Positions 8,988-17,821 of a stretch of DNA of 32,698 nt are shown one piece after another. The stretch is taken from assembly GCA_030604195.1 (NCBI GenBank), contig JAUVWI010000039.1, forward strand, positions 1 to 32,698, in the 5' to 3' direction. Origin of the DNA: Spirochaetales bacterium. GTDB taxonomy: Bacteria > Spirochaetota > Spirochaetia > SZUA-6 > DRHE01. The notes under the pieces were generated by a model. That model made no database searches. It was not told where the DNA came from and saw only the letters and a program-made list of their open reading frames with translations. Position numbers and translations under genes: made by a program. The number at the start of each line of letters is the position of its first letter. Positions within the stretch are counted from its first letter, which is position 1.

Positions 8988-9923
8988 TTAGTTTTCCTTG
9001 AAATAATTTACCGTTTTTTTTAAGCCCCGGGCCAGGTCAAAGCGGGGAGCCCAGTTCAATACTCTCCTGGCTTTGGCGGTTGACAGGCAGCTGTTCCTCA
9101 GATCCCCCGGCCTGGGTTCTCCCCATTGCGGTTCAGGCGGGGAGGCAAAAAAAGCGCTAATAGCCCGGTACAGGGCTCCGGTCCTGGTGGCGACTTCCGT
9201 ACCGATGTTGAACATATCAGCTGAACCCTTATCTGCTGCCAGCAAGCTGGCCATGGCCACATCTTCCACATAGACATAATCACGGCTCATGCCGTCAGGT
9301 TCATCGGGGTAAGCGTATATGGTAGGCGCCTGGCCGGCTATCAGCCGGTTTATCAGGATTGCCACTACACCTGCCTCGCCCTCGGGATTCTGTCTCGGGC
9401 CGTATACATTGGAATAACGCAGCACAGTATAATCCAGACCATATTGGCTTTTATAGAACCTTAGATAATTTTCTCCCAGGAGTTTATGGATACCATAGGG
9501 AGAGAGGGGTTGGGCATCGTGCTCCTCAGATGTGGGCCTGCTCTCGGTATCGCCGTATATTGCCCCGCCTGTGGAAATGAAGATAAATTTTTTGACTCCA
9601 TGGTTGACCGAACTCTGCAGTATGTTCAGCAACCCCTGCGAGTTCACCTGCGAGTCAAGGATCGGATTGCGTGTTGATACGGTAACACTGATTTGAGCGG
9701 CGTGATGATTCACCAGGTCCGGTTTTTCAATTTTGAACACCTGCTCGATTTCAGCAGACCTGATATCAAGCAGATAGAATTTAGCATCGCCGGGGATGTT
9801 TTTCCTTCTGCCTGAACTCAGGTTGTCTACTATTATAACCTCATGGCCGCCCTGAAGATAGGCCTCGGCTACGTGGGAGCCGATAAATCCGGCGCCGCCG
9901 GTAAGTAGTATTCGCATGAACAC
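8988..9923 (-). CDS. NAD-dependent nucleotide-sugar epimerase/dehydratase (GalE-like)
   Basis: A 311-residue extended short-chain dehydrogenase. The N-terminal nucleotide loop is GGAGFIGSH (9-17), followed by the acidic VDNLSSG that favours NAD. The catalytic set is visible as Ser/Thr in FISTGGAIYG (115-124) and Tyr143-x3-Lys147 in SPYGIHK. NVYGPRQNP and the FNIGT segment match UDP-glucose 4-epimerases of the Thermotoga/archaeal type; other nucleotide-sugar epimerases cannot be excluded. The start could be GTG at 9923 or ATG at 9917; the ATG begins the family motif (MRILLTGG) directly and is more likely. Neither has a good ribosome-binding site. It is co-transcribed with prs (1 nt gap). Confidence 0.85.
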   Translation of the reverse strand: MFMRILLTGGAGFIGSHVAEAYLQGGHEVIIVDNLSSGRRKNIPGDAKFYLLDIRSAEIEQVFKIEKPDLVNHHAAQISVTVSTRNPILDSQVNSQGLLNILQSSVNHGVKKFIFISTGGAIYGDTESRPTSEEHDAQPLSPYGIHKLLGENYLRFYKSQYGLDYTVLRYSNVYGPRQNPEGEAGVVAILINRLIAGQAPTIYAYPDEPDGMSRDYVYVEDVAMASLLAADKGSADMFNIGTEVATRTGALYRAISAFFASPPEPQWGEPRPGDLRNSCLSTAKARRVLNWAPRFDLARGLKKTVNYFKEN

Positions 9924-9952
9924 AACTTACCATCAGGAACGAGCTCTGTCAA
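9924..9952 (-). promoter_or_regulatory. Possible promoter directly at the epimerase start
   Basis: On the minus strand TTGACA (9952-9947) is a perfect -35, and 17 bp downstream TAAGTT (9929-9924) is a weak -10. Initiation 6-7 nt later would fall on the ATG at 9917, which would make the message leaderless and fits the lack of a Shine-Dalgarno sequence. Confidence 0.3.
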
Positions 9953-10078
9953 CTTTGGCAATTATTACTATCGGAATCCTCGGTATTGGATAACCTTACT
10001 ATTTTTTATCTGATTTTTTGTGAAAATTGTGCTGCTCAATGCCGAATATACAATTAGCAAGGTAAAAGGGGTAAAGGC

Positions 10079-12388
10079 TTGCGAAAATATATTATATTTC
10101 TGTTTTTATTTCAATTCTCTCTAGCAGCCCTTTTCTCTGAGGTTGATTTTCATGATCTTGATCTTTCCCTCTCCAACAAGCTTATTTTCGGGGCAAGGAC
10201 GGAAAGTCCGGGATTCGGCGCTTATGATACTCTCTTCGTTTCAGATCTGCAGAAAAAGAGCATCAGGCAGCTCACTTTTTTTCCTGAAAGGGTAATGCTG
10301 CTGGAAGATAACAGTGTTCTGCAAATTCAGAACCGCTTCGGTGTCTTTAGAAGTGCTGCTGATTTTAAGGGTTTTTCGGTGATTGGGAATTTTCCCTCCT
10401 TTGTGCAGGGAGGAACCATAGTGAATGGTAAGATCAATCCCCTTCAGATTTCACCTGACGGAAAATTCCTGGTTTACCTGAAACAGAAATCTTCAGCCTT
10501 TGGAACACTGGTTCTTTTTGATTTAGAGAAGGGAGAAGAGGTAATAGTATCAAAGGATGTCGAATTATCTCTTAAGCATGTGCCGGCCCTCTGGTCTCCT
10601 GATTCAGCTTTTTTAATCTACAGCAAGGGCGGCAGCCTGTACTATTATTCAATAAATCAGCTTCGCGAGCAGCGTATAATTGCTGAGAATTTTCGTGGTA
10701 TCGGAGCAGGACGCATAAGTAATGTTAAATGGGGAAAGGGAAGCGATCTTTACTATGTATCCGGTGACCTCGTTTATACAATGGACAGCCGGGAACTCTT
10801 TACTCGCTCACTCTACTCCGGTTTCTTAAAGATAGGCAAGATCAGGGGTAAGCTGCCCTTTAAGTTTGATCCCAACTCCGATTCCTTCTGGATTGCGCCT
10901 GACGGTTCCAAGATCCTTTTAAATAAAGGAGGGAGAAATCTTTTTCTCTATATCCTATCTCCTGAAGATTTTATCTCAACAGGCGGGACAATTTCGCTTC
11001 CCTATCTCTTTCTGCCGCGAAATACCCGGATTAAAAAGGTGCTCTGGACTTCTGCTGATATCATTACCCTGCTGGCGGTGAGTTTCGAAAAGGGAGAAAG
11101 CAATGGAATTCTTTTCCGGCTCTCCCTCTCTGCTGATGATCTGCCACTATTCTTTAAACAGACTTCAGACCAGGGTGTAGTTGACTGCATCCTTTCTCCT
11201 GATGAAGAGCGAATAGCCCTGATCCATAATGAAAAGGTAATACTGAAAAATTATGCTACCTGGAAGCAGGCAAGTGAGATAAATTATCTTCAGGCTTTTC
11301 ATGTACTGTGGACAGCGGAAGATGAAATTATAATTGCCGGAGCCCTGTTCAGCGGACTATACAACCTTTCGAATGGTGAAACCAGGGTATTGGCCATTTC
11401 CCAGGCTGAAAGCTTTGGTTTCGCGAAAGATGTTCCTGCCAATGCAAATACGGATGTAGTTCAGTTAATGATTCCAGGCGGCGGCAAAGCCTATGGGGCA
11501 GCTCTAGATCAGAACTACTGGCAGGAGATAGAGAAATATTCTGTCAGAGAGCGCAATGTGGCTTCAGATTCCTATCGCGTCTATTTAGAGAATTTACCGC
11601 GGGGAAATTACCGGAATATGGTCATGATCCGTGATATCCGCCGGTTTGGAACCATACCGCTCTTTTCCGGTGAGGATTTTGTTTATGAGCAGTTTCCGGA
11701 GCATGAAGAAGCAGCGGATTTTACCAATTTCAGCCATGGCTCAAGGATCAGGCAGCGGGAAGTTGCTCTGGTTTTCAATGCCATAGATAACATTGAAGGA
11801 TTAACCACTATACTGGACTCATTAGCTGAATATAATTTCCGCTGTACCTTTTTTATTAATGGCGAGGTTATCCGCCGCTATCCCGACGCGGTAAGAGAGA
11901 TTGCTGAATCAGGCCATGAAGTCGGTTCTCTTTTTTATACCTATTTCAATATGACCGATTCCCGTTTCCAGGTGGATAAGGAGTTTATCAAGAGCGGTCT
12001 GGGCAGGAATGAAGATGATTATTTTGCAGCAACCGGAAAAGAACTCTCTCTATTCTGGCATGCGCCTTATTACTTTGTCAACTCAGCGATAATTGAGGCT
12101 TCCCGTGAAATGAATTACGTCTATATCGGACGTGATGTCGATTCTCTGGATTGGGTTTCCAGGGCAACGGCTTATACAACACCGGATATTTATCTTCCTG
12201 CGGCCCAATTGATTGAACGGATAATGAAAGAAAAGAAACCTGGATCCATTATTCCGGTCCAGGTGGGGATGCCGGAAGCAGGCCGGAATGATTATCTTTT
12301 CAACAATCTTGATATTCTGATCGATAATCTGGTTAAAGTAGGTTATAGGATTGTTACCGTCTCGACCCTGGTTGAACATGCAAGGTAA
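10079..12388 (+). CDS. Exported beta-propeller protein with a degenerate NodB/polysaccharide-deacetylase domain
   Basis: A 769-residue protein starting at TTG, with AAGGGG upstream and a signal peptide (hydrophobic core IIFLFLFQFSLAALF). Residues ~25-530 contain propeller-like blades, including 'ISPDGKFLVYL', 'WSPDSAFLIYS', 'IAPDGSKILL' and 'LSPDEERIALI' as in TolB/DPP-IV type repeats. Residues ~560-769 have the NodB fold order (CTFFINGEVIRRYPDAVREI, SGHEVGS, DVDSLDW, a closing GYRIVTVSTL). Its catalytic motifs are lost: TFDDG is replaced by VFNAID (565-570), the H-x3-H metal site by LFYTY (618-622), and the final His region by IIPVQVG. It is therefore probably a carbohydrate-binding pseudoenzyme in the periplasm or on the surface. 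No partner gene is adjacent. Confidence 0.8.
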   Translation: MRKYIIFLFLFQFSLAALFSEVDFHDLDLSLSNKLIFGARTESPGFGAYDTLFVSDLQKKSIRQLTFFPERVMLLEDNSVLQIQNRFGVFRSAADFKGFSVIGNFPSFVQGGTIVNGKINPLQISPDGKFLVYLKQKSSAFGTLVLFDLEKGEEVIVSKDVELSLKHVPALWSPDSAFLIYSKGGSLYYYSINQLREQRIIAENFRGIGAGRISNVKWGKGSDLYYVSGDLVYTMDSRELFTRSLYSGFLKIGKIRGKLPFKFDPNSDSFWIAPDGSKILLNKGGRNLFLYILSPEDFISTGGTISLPYLFLPRNTRIKKVLWTSADIITLLAVSFEKGESNGILFRLSLSADDLPLFFKQTSDQGVVDCILSPDEERIALIHNEKVILKNYATWKQASEINYLQAFHVLWTAEDEIIIAGALFSGLYNLSNGETRVLAISQAESFGFAKDVPANANTDVVQLMIPGGGKAYGAALDQNYWQEIEKYSVRERNVASDSYRVYLENLPRGNYRNMVMIRDIRRFGTIPLFSGEDFVYEQFPEHEEAADFTNFSHGSRIRQREVALVFNAIDNIEGLTTILDSLAEYNFRCTFFINGEVIRRYPDAVREIAESGHEVGSLFYTYFNMTDSRFQVDKEFIKSGLGRNEDDYFAATGKELSLFWHAPYYFVNSAIIEASREMNYVYIGRDVDSLDWVSRATAYTTPDIYLPAAQLIERIMKEKKPGSIIPVQVGMPEAGRNDYLFNNLDILIDNLVKVGYRIVTVSTLVEHAR

Positions 12389-12449
12389 CCTTGAGAAGCC
12401 ATTCGGCTATTGAAAACAAAGGTCCAAAGGTTTAGGATTAATAGTATGT

Positions 12450-12476
12450 TTTATTAGTTGTAAACCTGGCCGATAA
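12450..12476 (+). promoter_or_regulatory. Possible sigma-28 (FliA) promoter for the fliS cluster
   Basis: GCCGATAA (12469-12476) is a perfect copy of the flagellar sigma-28 -10 consensus, 34 bp ahead of the fliS start. The matching TAAA-type -35 expected about 15 bp upstream is poor (TTTA-like sequence near 12450). The match is supported mainly by position before a flagellar gene. Confidence 0.45.
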
Positions 12477-12510
12477 GAGTAAATATTTTACTAAGGGGGG
12501 TTGGAAAACC

Positions 12511-12939
12511 TTGAATAGAACTGACCAGCTTAAAAGCTATAAGGAAACTCAGATAAAAACAGCCAATCAGGGAAAATTAATTGTAATGCTCTATGATGGT
12601 GCAATTAAATATCTTAATCTGGCTCTGGACAGCATGCATGAGACAGATAAGCATTATGACGCGATCAGCAACAACATAATCAAAGTACAGGATATTGTTA
12701 CCGAGCTGATGGTTTCACTGGATTTTGAAAGAGGCGGTGAGATTTCTAAAAATCTGTTCAGTTTATATGTTTTTATGAATCGTCAGTTGTTGGAGGCGAA
12801 TATCCAGAAAAACAGCAATCCTCTTAGTGAAGTCAAGGCACTGCTCCTGGAGCTGAGGTCCGCCTGGGTCGAGGTATCGGAGAGCAAAGACCTGGAGAGC
12901 CGCACGGGGCAGGGCGGCGGCGTGAATATAGCAGGCTAG
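12511..12939 (+). CDS. fliS: Flagellar export chaperone FliS
   Basis: A 142-residue helical protein with the FliS hallmark near the N-terminus: SYKETQIKTANQGKLIVMLY followed by DGAIKYLNLAL (residues ~9-39). FliS binds the C-terminal helices of flagellin in the cytoplasm and prevents early polymerisation. The start is TTG at 12511, supported by AAGGGGGG nine bases upstream. The C-terminus is glycine-rich (GQGGGVNIAG) and slightly longer than usual. It lies 12 bp ahead of a second chaperone-like gene and heads a run of almost gap-free genes. Confidence 0.9.
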   Translation: MNRTDQLKSYKETQIKTANQGKLIVMLYDGAIKYLNLALDSMHETDKHYDAISNNIIKVQDIVTELMVSLDFERGGEISKNLFSLYVFMNRQLLEANIQKNSNPLSEVKALLLELRSAWVEVSESKDLESRTGQGGGVNIAG

Positions 12940-12951
12940 GAGGATTTTTGA

Positions 12952-13410
12952 ATGATTTCAGTTGAGACTCCAGTAGATGAACGCGTTTTTCTTTTAAAAA
13001 AGCTAAGGGAAACCCTGCTTCGTCAGCGCGATAAATTCAGGAATTACCTGAATCTGTTGGAAAAAGAAGAGGCTGCGATAATTGATGACGATATGGAAAA
13101 ACTGGAGCAGCATATTCAGCTTGAGCAGTCGATTATTCAGGAGATCTATTCAATTCAGCGGGTAATAAATCCTCTGGAAGATATGTATCGGGTTGCCTTT
13201 CCGAAAAAAGAGGCTACTATTCCGGAATTGAAGATCTCATTAGAAAAACTCAAAGGTATGGTTACCGGCAGGAACCTGAAGAACCGCATTCTTTTAAAAG
13301 AGAGAATGGAAAATCTGAGATTACAGATAAAGAATTTACCCCGTGCTTTCACCGTTGCTTCACCCTATGCCGATATTGGAGTGCCTTCAATGGTTGACAT
13401 CTCTTCATGA
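12952..13410 (+). CDS. FlgN-like flagellar chaperone
   Basis: A 152-residue, highly charged and almost entirely helical protein. The layout fits FlgN-type chaperones for hook-associated proteins: an N-terminal leucine-rich helix, 'LEKEEAAIIDDDMEKLEQHI' and 'EQSIIQEIYSIQRVI' as the paired long helices, and a short disordered tail. FlgN sequences are poorly conserved, so the call leans on size, helix pattern and the neighbouring fliS. AGGAGG is placed well before its ATG. Its stop overlaps the ATG of polA by four bases (ATGA), so the two are translationally coupled. Confidence 0.6.
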   Translation: MISVETPVDERVFLLKKLRETLLRQRDKFRNYLNLLEKEEAAIIDDDMEKLEQHIQLEQSIIQEIYSIQRVINPLEDMYRVAFPKKEATIPELKISLEKLKGMVTGRNLKNRILLKERMENLRLQIKNLPRAFTVASPYADIGVPSMVDISS

Positions 13411-16103
13411 GAGATGCTCTTTATTTGATTGACGGCTATGGCCTGATCTACAGATCTTATTTTGCCTTTTTAAAAAATCCCCTTTTTAACCTTGAAGGTG
13501 AGAATACATCGGCAGTATTCGGTTTTTTCCGCTCTTTTTTCCAGCTCCTGAAACTAAGAGATCCGCATTACCTCGCTGTTATTATGGATTCTAAAACGCC
13601 TACTTTCCGGCATGAAAGGTTTCCCGAATATAAAGCCAACCGGGAGAAGGCCCCTGAAGATCTTCATGCCCAGATTCCGGTTGTGGAAGAGATACTTGGC
13701 GCCATGGGAGTAGCTGTTTTACGAAAAGAGGGTTTTGAAGCGGATGATATAATTGCCACCCTGGCATCTATGTGCACCAGGGAATCCAGAGGCTGCTACA
13801 TCCTCTCCAATGATAAGGATATCCTGCAAATTGTAGGCGGGGACGTGTATGTGCTTAAATATGATAAATTGACCTGGAGCTATCAGGAAGTGGGCAGGGA
13901 AGAGGTGGTTGAGAGCAGGGGAATCCATCCTGAGCAGGTAATAGATTATCTGGCTCTGGCGGGGGATCAGTCTGATAATCTACCGGGGGTCAAGGGGGTG
14001 GGAATAAAAACCGCCCAGAAACTGCTTGCTGATTACCGTAATATCGATGAAATATATAATAATTTAGCGGCGGTAAAACCGGAGGGCTTACGAAAAAAAC
14101 TGGCTGCAGCCAAAGAGAATGCCTATTTAACCTATGATCTGGCAACTCTGCGCAATACTCTTTCCCTTGATCACACTATTGAGCAGATGGCGCTTCAATC
14201 TCTGAACACTGAAGCAGCTATACCACTCTTTATAAACCAGGGCATGAAGAGCCTGGCAGAGGAACTGGGCGGCAACATTGTAGTTAAGCAGGAGGTTCCG
14301 GATCACACCCCTCCCGGGAGCTATGAAACGGTCCTGGATGAGCCGGCTTTAGAGCGCTGGCTGAAACGGGTTGGGGAAAAGGGGGTTTTTGCTTTTGATA
14401 CTGAAACTGATAGTTTAGATGAGATGAAAGCCAGACCCATTGGTTTTTCATTGGCGGTTGGTCCCGGTGAGGCCTGCTATATACCTATTAGCTCTTTTCA
14501 GAGCGGTGTGCTGGCTGAGGAATTGGTGCGCGGAAGATTGAAGGAATTGCTGGAGAACACCAACCTTAAAATAATCGGACAGAATATAAAATATGACTAC
14601 AAGGTTTTAAAGCGCTGGGGGATTGAGCTTGAAAATATCCATTTTGATACCATGATCGCCTCCTGGCTGTTATACAGTAATTTAAGATCTTTCAGCCTTG
14701 ACAGCCTGGCCTTGAAGTTCCTCAACTATCAGACTATACGCTATGAAGAGGTTGTGGGTAAAGACAAGAGCGCTACTCTGGCCGAAGTGGACATTATCCG
14801 GGCAACTGATTATGCGGCTGAAGATGCCGACATTACCTTTCGCCTGTTTGAGATATTTCAAAGCAAGATTGAAGAAGAAGGGTTGCAGGAGCTCTTCTAT
14901 AACCTGGAAATGCCCCTGGTTAAGATACTGGCCAATATGGAGCTGCAGGGCATCAGACTCGATATGGATAACCTCTTCAACTTCAGCAGGGAGCTGGAAG
15001 CAGAGCTGAGCCATTATCAGGAAGATATTTTCGCCTTATGCGGCAACTCCTTTAACTTAAACTCTACCAAGCAACTTCAGGAGGTGCTCTTCAACCAGAG
15101 AAAACTAAAACCCCTTAAAAAGACTAAAACCGGTTTTTCAACGGACAAGACTGTTCTGGCTGAACTGGCTTTGGAGGATCCGGTCCCGGAAAAGGTGCTG
15201 AATTATCGTTTACTGGCCAAGCTTAAATCAACCTATACGGATTCTCTGCCCGCTTTAGTGAATACCGGCACTGAAAGGCTGCACACTCATTTCTTACAAA
15301 CCGGCACTGCTACCGGCAGATTGTCAAGCAGGGATCCTAACCTGCAGAATATTCCGGTAAGGGGAGAAAAGGGAAGGCGCATACGCGCTGCCTTTGTCCC
15401 TGACCGGGGCTATTCCTTTTTAAGCGCTGATTACTCCCAGATTGAGCTGGTTGTTCTGGCGGCTCTATCCGGCGATTCCATGCTGATCGAGGCTTTTAAA
15501 CAGGGCCGGGATGTTCACCTGCGCACTGCCGCTGTTATTTTCGGCATAGAGGAAGAAGATGTTGCGCCTGGACAGCGGCAGATTGGAAAAACCATAAACT
15601 TCGGAGTTATTTACGGTATGTCCGCGTTTCGCCTTGCCAGAGATCTGAAAATCAGCCGCAGCGAAGCCAGGGTGTTTATAACGCGTTACTTTGAGCAATA
15701 CGCGGGAGTGGATTCTTTTATCAAGGAAATTATTGCCGGGGCTGAGGCTAAGGGCTACGTGGAAACAATTCGCAGGCGCCGCAGAACACTACCCGGAATT
15801 ACGAGCAGGAATAAAACTGAAAAAGCAGCTGCTGAACGTATGGCCATAAATTCGGTTATCCAGGGCAGCGCCGCGGATATTGTGAAACAGGCAATGATCG
15901 ATGTTTCTAAGGAGCTTGATAAAAAGGAATATAGAACCAGGTTGTTGCTGCAGGTTCATGATGAGCTGATCTTTGAGGTACCCGATGATGAGCTTGAAAT
16001 TATACCTGAACTGGTAAAAAGAGCAATGGAGTCCGGAGCCGACCTGGGCATACCATTAAGGGTGCAGGTGGAGATCGGGCAGAGCTGGGGTGAATTCCAT
16101 TAA
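13407..16103 (+). CDS. polA: DNA polymerase I
   Basis: An 898-residue family A polymerase with three domains. The 5' nuclease (1-~290) has LIDGYGLIYRSYFAF, FPEYKANR, EADDIIATLA and the GDQSDNLPGVKGVG helix-hairpin-helix. The proofreading exonuclease (~310-500) keeps FDTETD, GQNIKYDYK and YAAEDAD, so it should be active. In the polymerase, motif A is DYSQIELVVLAALSGD, motif B is RQIGKTINFGVIYG and motif C is QVHDELIFEV. The Arg that usually follows DYSQIEL is Val here. The enzyme repairs gaps and removes RNA primers. It overlaps the flgN-like gene by 4 nt and touches coaE downstream. Confidence 0.96.
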   Translation: MRDALYLIDGYGLIYRSYFAFLKNPLFNLEGENTSAVFGFFRSFFQLLKLRDPHYLAVIMDSKTPTFRHERFPEYKANREKAPEDLHAQIPVVEEILGAMGVAVLRKEGFEADDIIATLASMCTRESRGCYILSNDKDILQIVGGDVYVLKYDKLTWSYQEVGREEVVESRGIHPEQVIDYLALAGDQSDNLPGVKGVGIKTAQKLLADYRNIDEIYNNLAAVKPEGLRKKLAAAKENAYLTYDLATLRNTLSLDHTIEQMALQSLNTEAAIPLFINQGMKSLAEELGGNIVVKQEVPDHTPPGSYETVLDEPALERWLKRVGEKGVFAFDTETDSLDEMKARPIGFSLAVGPGEACYIPISSFQSGVLAEELVRGRLKELLENTNLKIIGQNIKYDYKVLKRWGIELENIHFDTMIASWLLYSNLRSFSLDSLALKFLNYQTIRYEEVVGKDKSATLAEVDIIRATDYAAEDADITFRLFEIFQSKIEEEGLQELFYNLEMPLVKILANMELQGIRLDMDNLFNFSRELEAELSHYQEDIFALCGNSFNLNSTKQLQEVLFNQRKLKPLKKTKTGFSTDKTVLAELALEDPVPEKVLNYRLLAKLKSTYTDSLPALVNTGTERLHTHFLQTGTATGRLSSRDPNLQNIPVRGEKGRRIRAAFVPDRGYSFLSADYSQIELVVLAALSGDSMLIEAFKQGRDVHLRTAAVIFGIEEEDVAPGQRQIGKTINFGVIYGMSAFRLARDLKISRSEARVFITRYFEQYAGVDSFIKEIIAGAEAKGYVETIRRRRRTLPGITSRNKTEKAAAERMAINSVIQGSAADIVKQAMIDVSKELDKKEYRTRLLLQVHDELIFEVPDDELEIIPELVKRAMESGADLGIPLRVQVEIGQSWGEFH

Positions 16104-16104
16104 A

Positions 16105-16695
16105 ATGGTCTGGGGTGTTGCCGGCAAATATTGCAGTGGCAAGAATATCGTGGTGAATATTCTGAAGAGCTGCGGTTTTAAGGAAATTGATGTTGATCTG
16201 CTCGGCCATCAGGTTTTAGAGGAGCAGAAAACACGGGTTGCAGAACACTTCGGCAGGGGAATACTAACAGGCAGCGGCGAAATAGACCGCAGAAAGCTGG
16301 GCAGAGTGGTTTTTACCGATCCTGCAGAACTCCGGGTTTTAGAGGGTATTCTTCATCCTGTCATGGTGGAAAGGGTTGAAGAACAGGTAAAGGGAGCGGA
16401 AGAGCTTCTGGTCATTAATGCGGCCCTGCTCTTGCAGATGGGCCTGCACTCCTTATGTGATCTGGTAATCTGTATTAAAGCCAATCCCCTGGTTAGATAT
16501 CTGAGAGCCAGAAAAAGGGATGGTTTATCTATTCCGGCAACCCTTTTAAGGATATTTGCCCAGAAGAGAATATGCTCTAAATCTAATGGCCTGGCGGTCG
16601 ATATTTACTATATAAGGAATAACCATGGATTCTTCCGGGTTGAGGAAGAAATCCGGGCCATTTTACAAGATAAAGGGATTGGTAAGGTTGATTAA
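16105..16695 (+). CDS. coaE: Dephospho-CoA kinase
   Basis: About 196 residues; it catalyses the last step of coenzyme A synthesis, phosphorylating dephospho-CoA. The P-loop GVAGKYCSGK sits at the very N-terminus, followed by the substrate motif DVDLLGHQVL, then RRKLGRVVFTDPAELRVLEG and ILHPVMV, the classical CoaE signature, and RYLRARKRDGLS in the lid. I chose ATG 16105 because it starts the protein right at the P-loop strand as in the family; a GTG at 16090 would add five residues and overlap polA by 14 nt. The C-terminal half is somewhat divergent. Its stop shares a base with the start of the SPOR gene. Confidence 0.85.
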   Translation: MVWGVAGKYCSGKNIVVNILKSCGFKEIDVDLLGHQVLEEQKTRVAEHFGRGILTGSGEIDRRKLGRVVFTDPAELRVLEGILHPVMVERVEEQVKGAEELLVINAALLLQMGLHSLCDLVICIKANPLVRYLRARKRDGLSIPATLLRIFAQKRICSKSNGLAVDIYYIRNNHGFFRVEEEIRAILQDKGIGKVD

Positions 16696-17351
16696 TGGAA
16701 AAGAATAGAATTCTATGGGTTATGCTCTCTGCAGCACTCTTTTTAGTCGTTGTGCTCGCCGGAGGATTGTTCTTTCTCAAGCCCCAGGCTGAAGAGGAGA
16801 TTGCAGTAACTACCGGCGTTGCAGGTGTGGGCCGGGATTTTGATGTATTTGAATATGTACGCGGCAAGTCAGAGCTGCCTGGATTGGAAGAGAAGGATCA
16901 AGAGCCTCGTGAGATGGTTATAGTGGTCGGAGAAGTGGAAGAAAGCGGCGTAATGCAAATGGAAGCAGAGGCAAAAGAGGAAAGCCCGGTAATAAAAGAA
17001 AAACAACCGGCACCTCCGGCGCCCTCCAGGATTGTGCGTCCGGCCGTAGTGAAGGTTGCTAAACCCGCAGAGGTAAAGCCAAGGGAAGTTAAGGTTAAGG
17101 AATACTGGATCCAGACGGGTTCTTATTCCAGCCATTCCCGGGCCGAGGATATGGCTGGCATGTTAACCAATCAGGGACTCTCCGGACGAGTAACCACCAG
17201 AGAGGTTGATGGTCGGACCTTTTTCAGAGTAAGGATAGGACCCTATGCTGAAAAAGCGGAAGCGGAAAAATTCCTGTCCTGGGTTCAGGACGTAAAAGGT
17301 CTGGAAACCAGCTATATATCTTTAGTTTATGCCCAGAGGTATATACCCTAG
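16695..17351 (+). CDS. Membrane-anchored SPOR-domain protein
   Basis: A 218-residue protein with a single N-terminal membrane helix (about 7-28), a flexible Pro/Glu/Lys-rich spacer (~30-130) and a C-terminal SPOR domain (~136-214). The SPOR pattern is clear: YWIQTGSYSSHSRAEDM, LTNQGLSGRV and FFRVRIGPYAEKAEAEKFL. SPOR domains bind denuded septal peptidoglycan, so the protein likely acts in the periplasm at division sites or in wall turnover (family knowledge; the specific role is inferred). It overlaps coaE by one base and precedes the PAP2-like gene by 8 bp. Confidence 0.85.
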   Translation: MEKNRILWVMLSAALFLVVVLAGGLFFLKPQAEEEIAVTTGVAGVGRDFDVFEYVRGKSELPGLEEKDQEPREMVIVVGEVEESGVMQMEAEAKEESPVIKEKQPAPPAPSRIVRPAVVKVAKPAEVKPREVKVKEYWIQTGSYSSHSRAEDMAGMLTNQGLSGRVTTREVDGRTFFRVRIGPYAEKAEAEKFLSWVQDVKGLETSYISLVYAQRYIP

Positions 17352-17359
17352 AAGCAAAG

Positions 17360-17821
17360 ATGATAGTTAATTCTTCTTTGCTCACAGCGCTGATAATACA
17401 GTTGTTGTGTCAATTATTCAAAGTTGCTTTTTATTCAATAAAAGAGAAAGGGCTGCGCTGGCGGTACTTTTTCTCAGCAGGGGGCATGCCCAGCGCTCAT
17501 TCCGCCTTTGTTACCGCTTTTACCCTTTCCCTTGGCCTGCGCGGCGGATTCTCTTCAGATGTTTTTGCTCTATCCCTGGTGTTTTCCATGATCATAATCT
17601 ATGATTCCATCAGGCTGCGGGGTGCGGTACAGATCCACTCTCAGGTTTTAAAGAAACTCTCATCCAGGCTTCCCCTTGAGGAACAGGAGCAGATCCCGCA
17701 GATGGTGGGCCATACGCCTTTGGAGGTCTTTGCAGGCATTTCAGCAGGAGCGCTTTTCGCAGCTGCAGCTTATTTTTTTCTTTATCCGGAGGGTAGCCGT
17801 GTTTTCTTAAAACCCGCTTGA
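17360..17821 (+). CDS. Divergent PAP2 family (DUF212, YuiD-like) membrane protein
   Basis: A 153-residue membrane protein with four or five hydrophobic segments. The DUF212 signatures [37 protein letters not shown] and [15 protein letters not shown] are all present, with the conserved His residues. It resembles lipid phosphatases, but its substrate is unknown. It closes the fliS-to-DUF212 cluster. Decayed hsdR sequence begins within about 10 bp of its stop, so its last few residues (GSRVFLKPA) may not be the ancestral ones. Confidence 0.85.
   Translation: MIVNSSLLTALIIQLLCQLFKVAFYSIKEKGLRWRYFFSAGGMPSAHSAFVTAFTLSLGLRGGFSSDVFALSLVFSMIIIYDSIRLRGAVQIHSQVLKKLSSRLPLEEQEQIPQMVGHTPLEVFAGISAGALFAAAAYFFLYPEGSRVFLKPA

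Noticed and set aside
17610..17821. Extension of the hsdR frame across the DUF212 gene
   Set aside because: Homology to HsdR stops at KAFAL near 17825; the remainder is simply the antisense of the DUF212 gene read through in an open frame.
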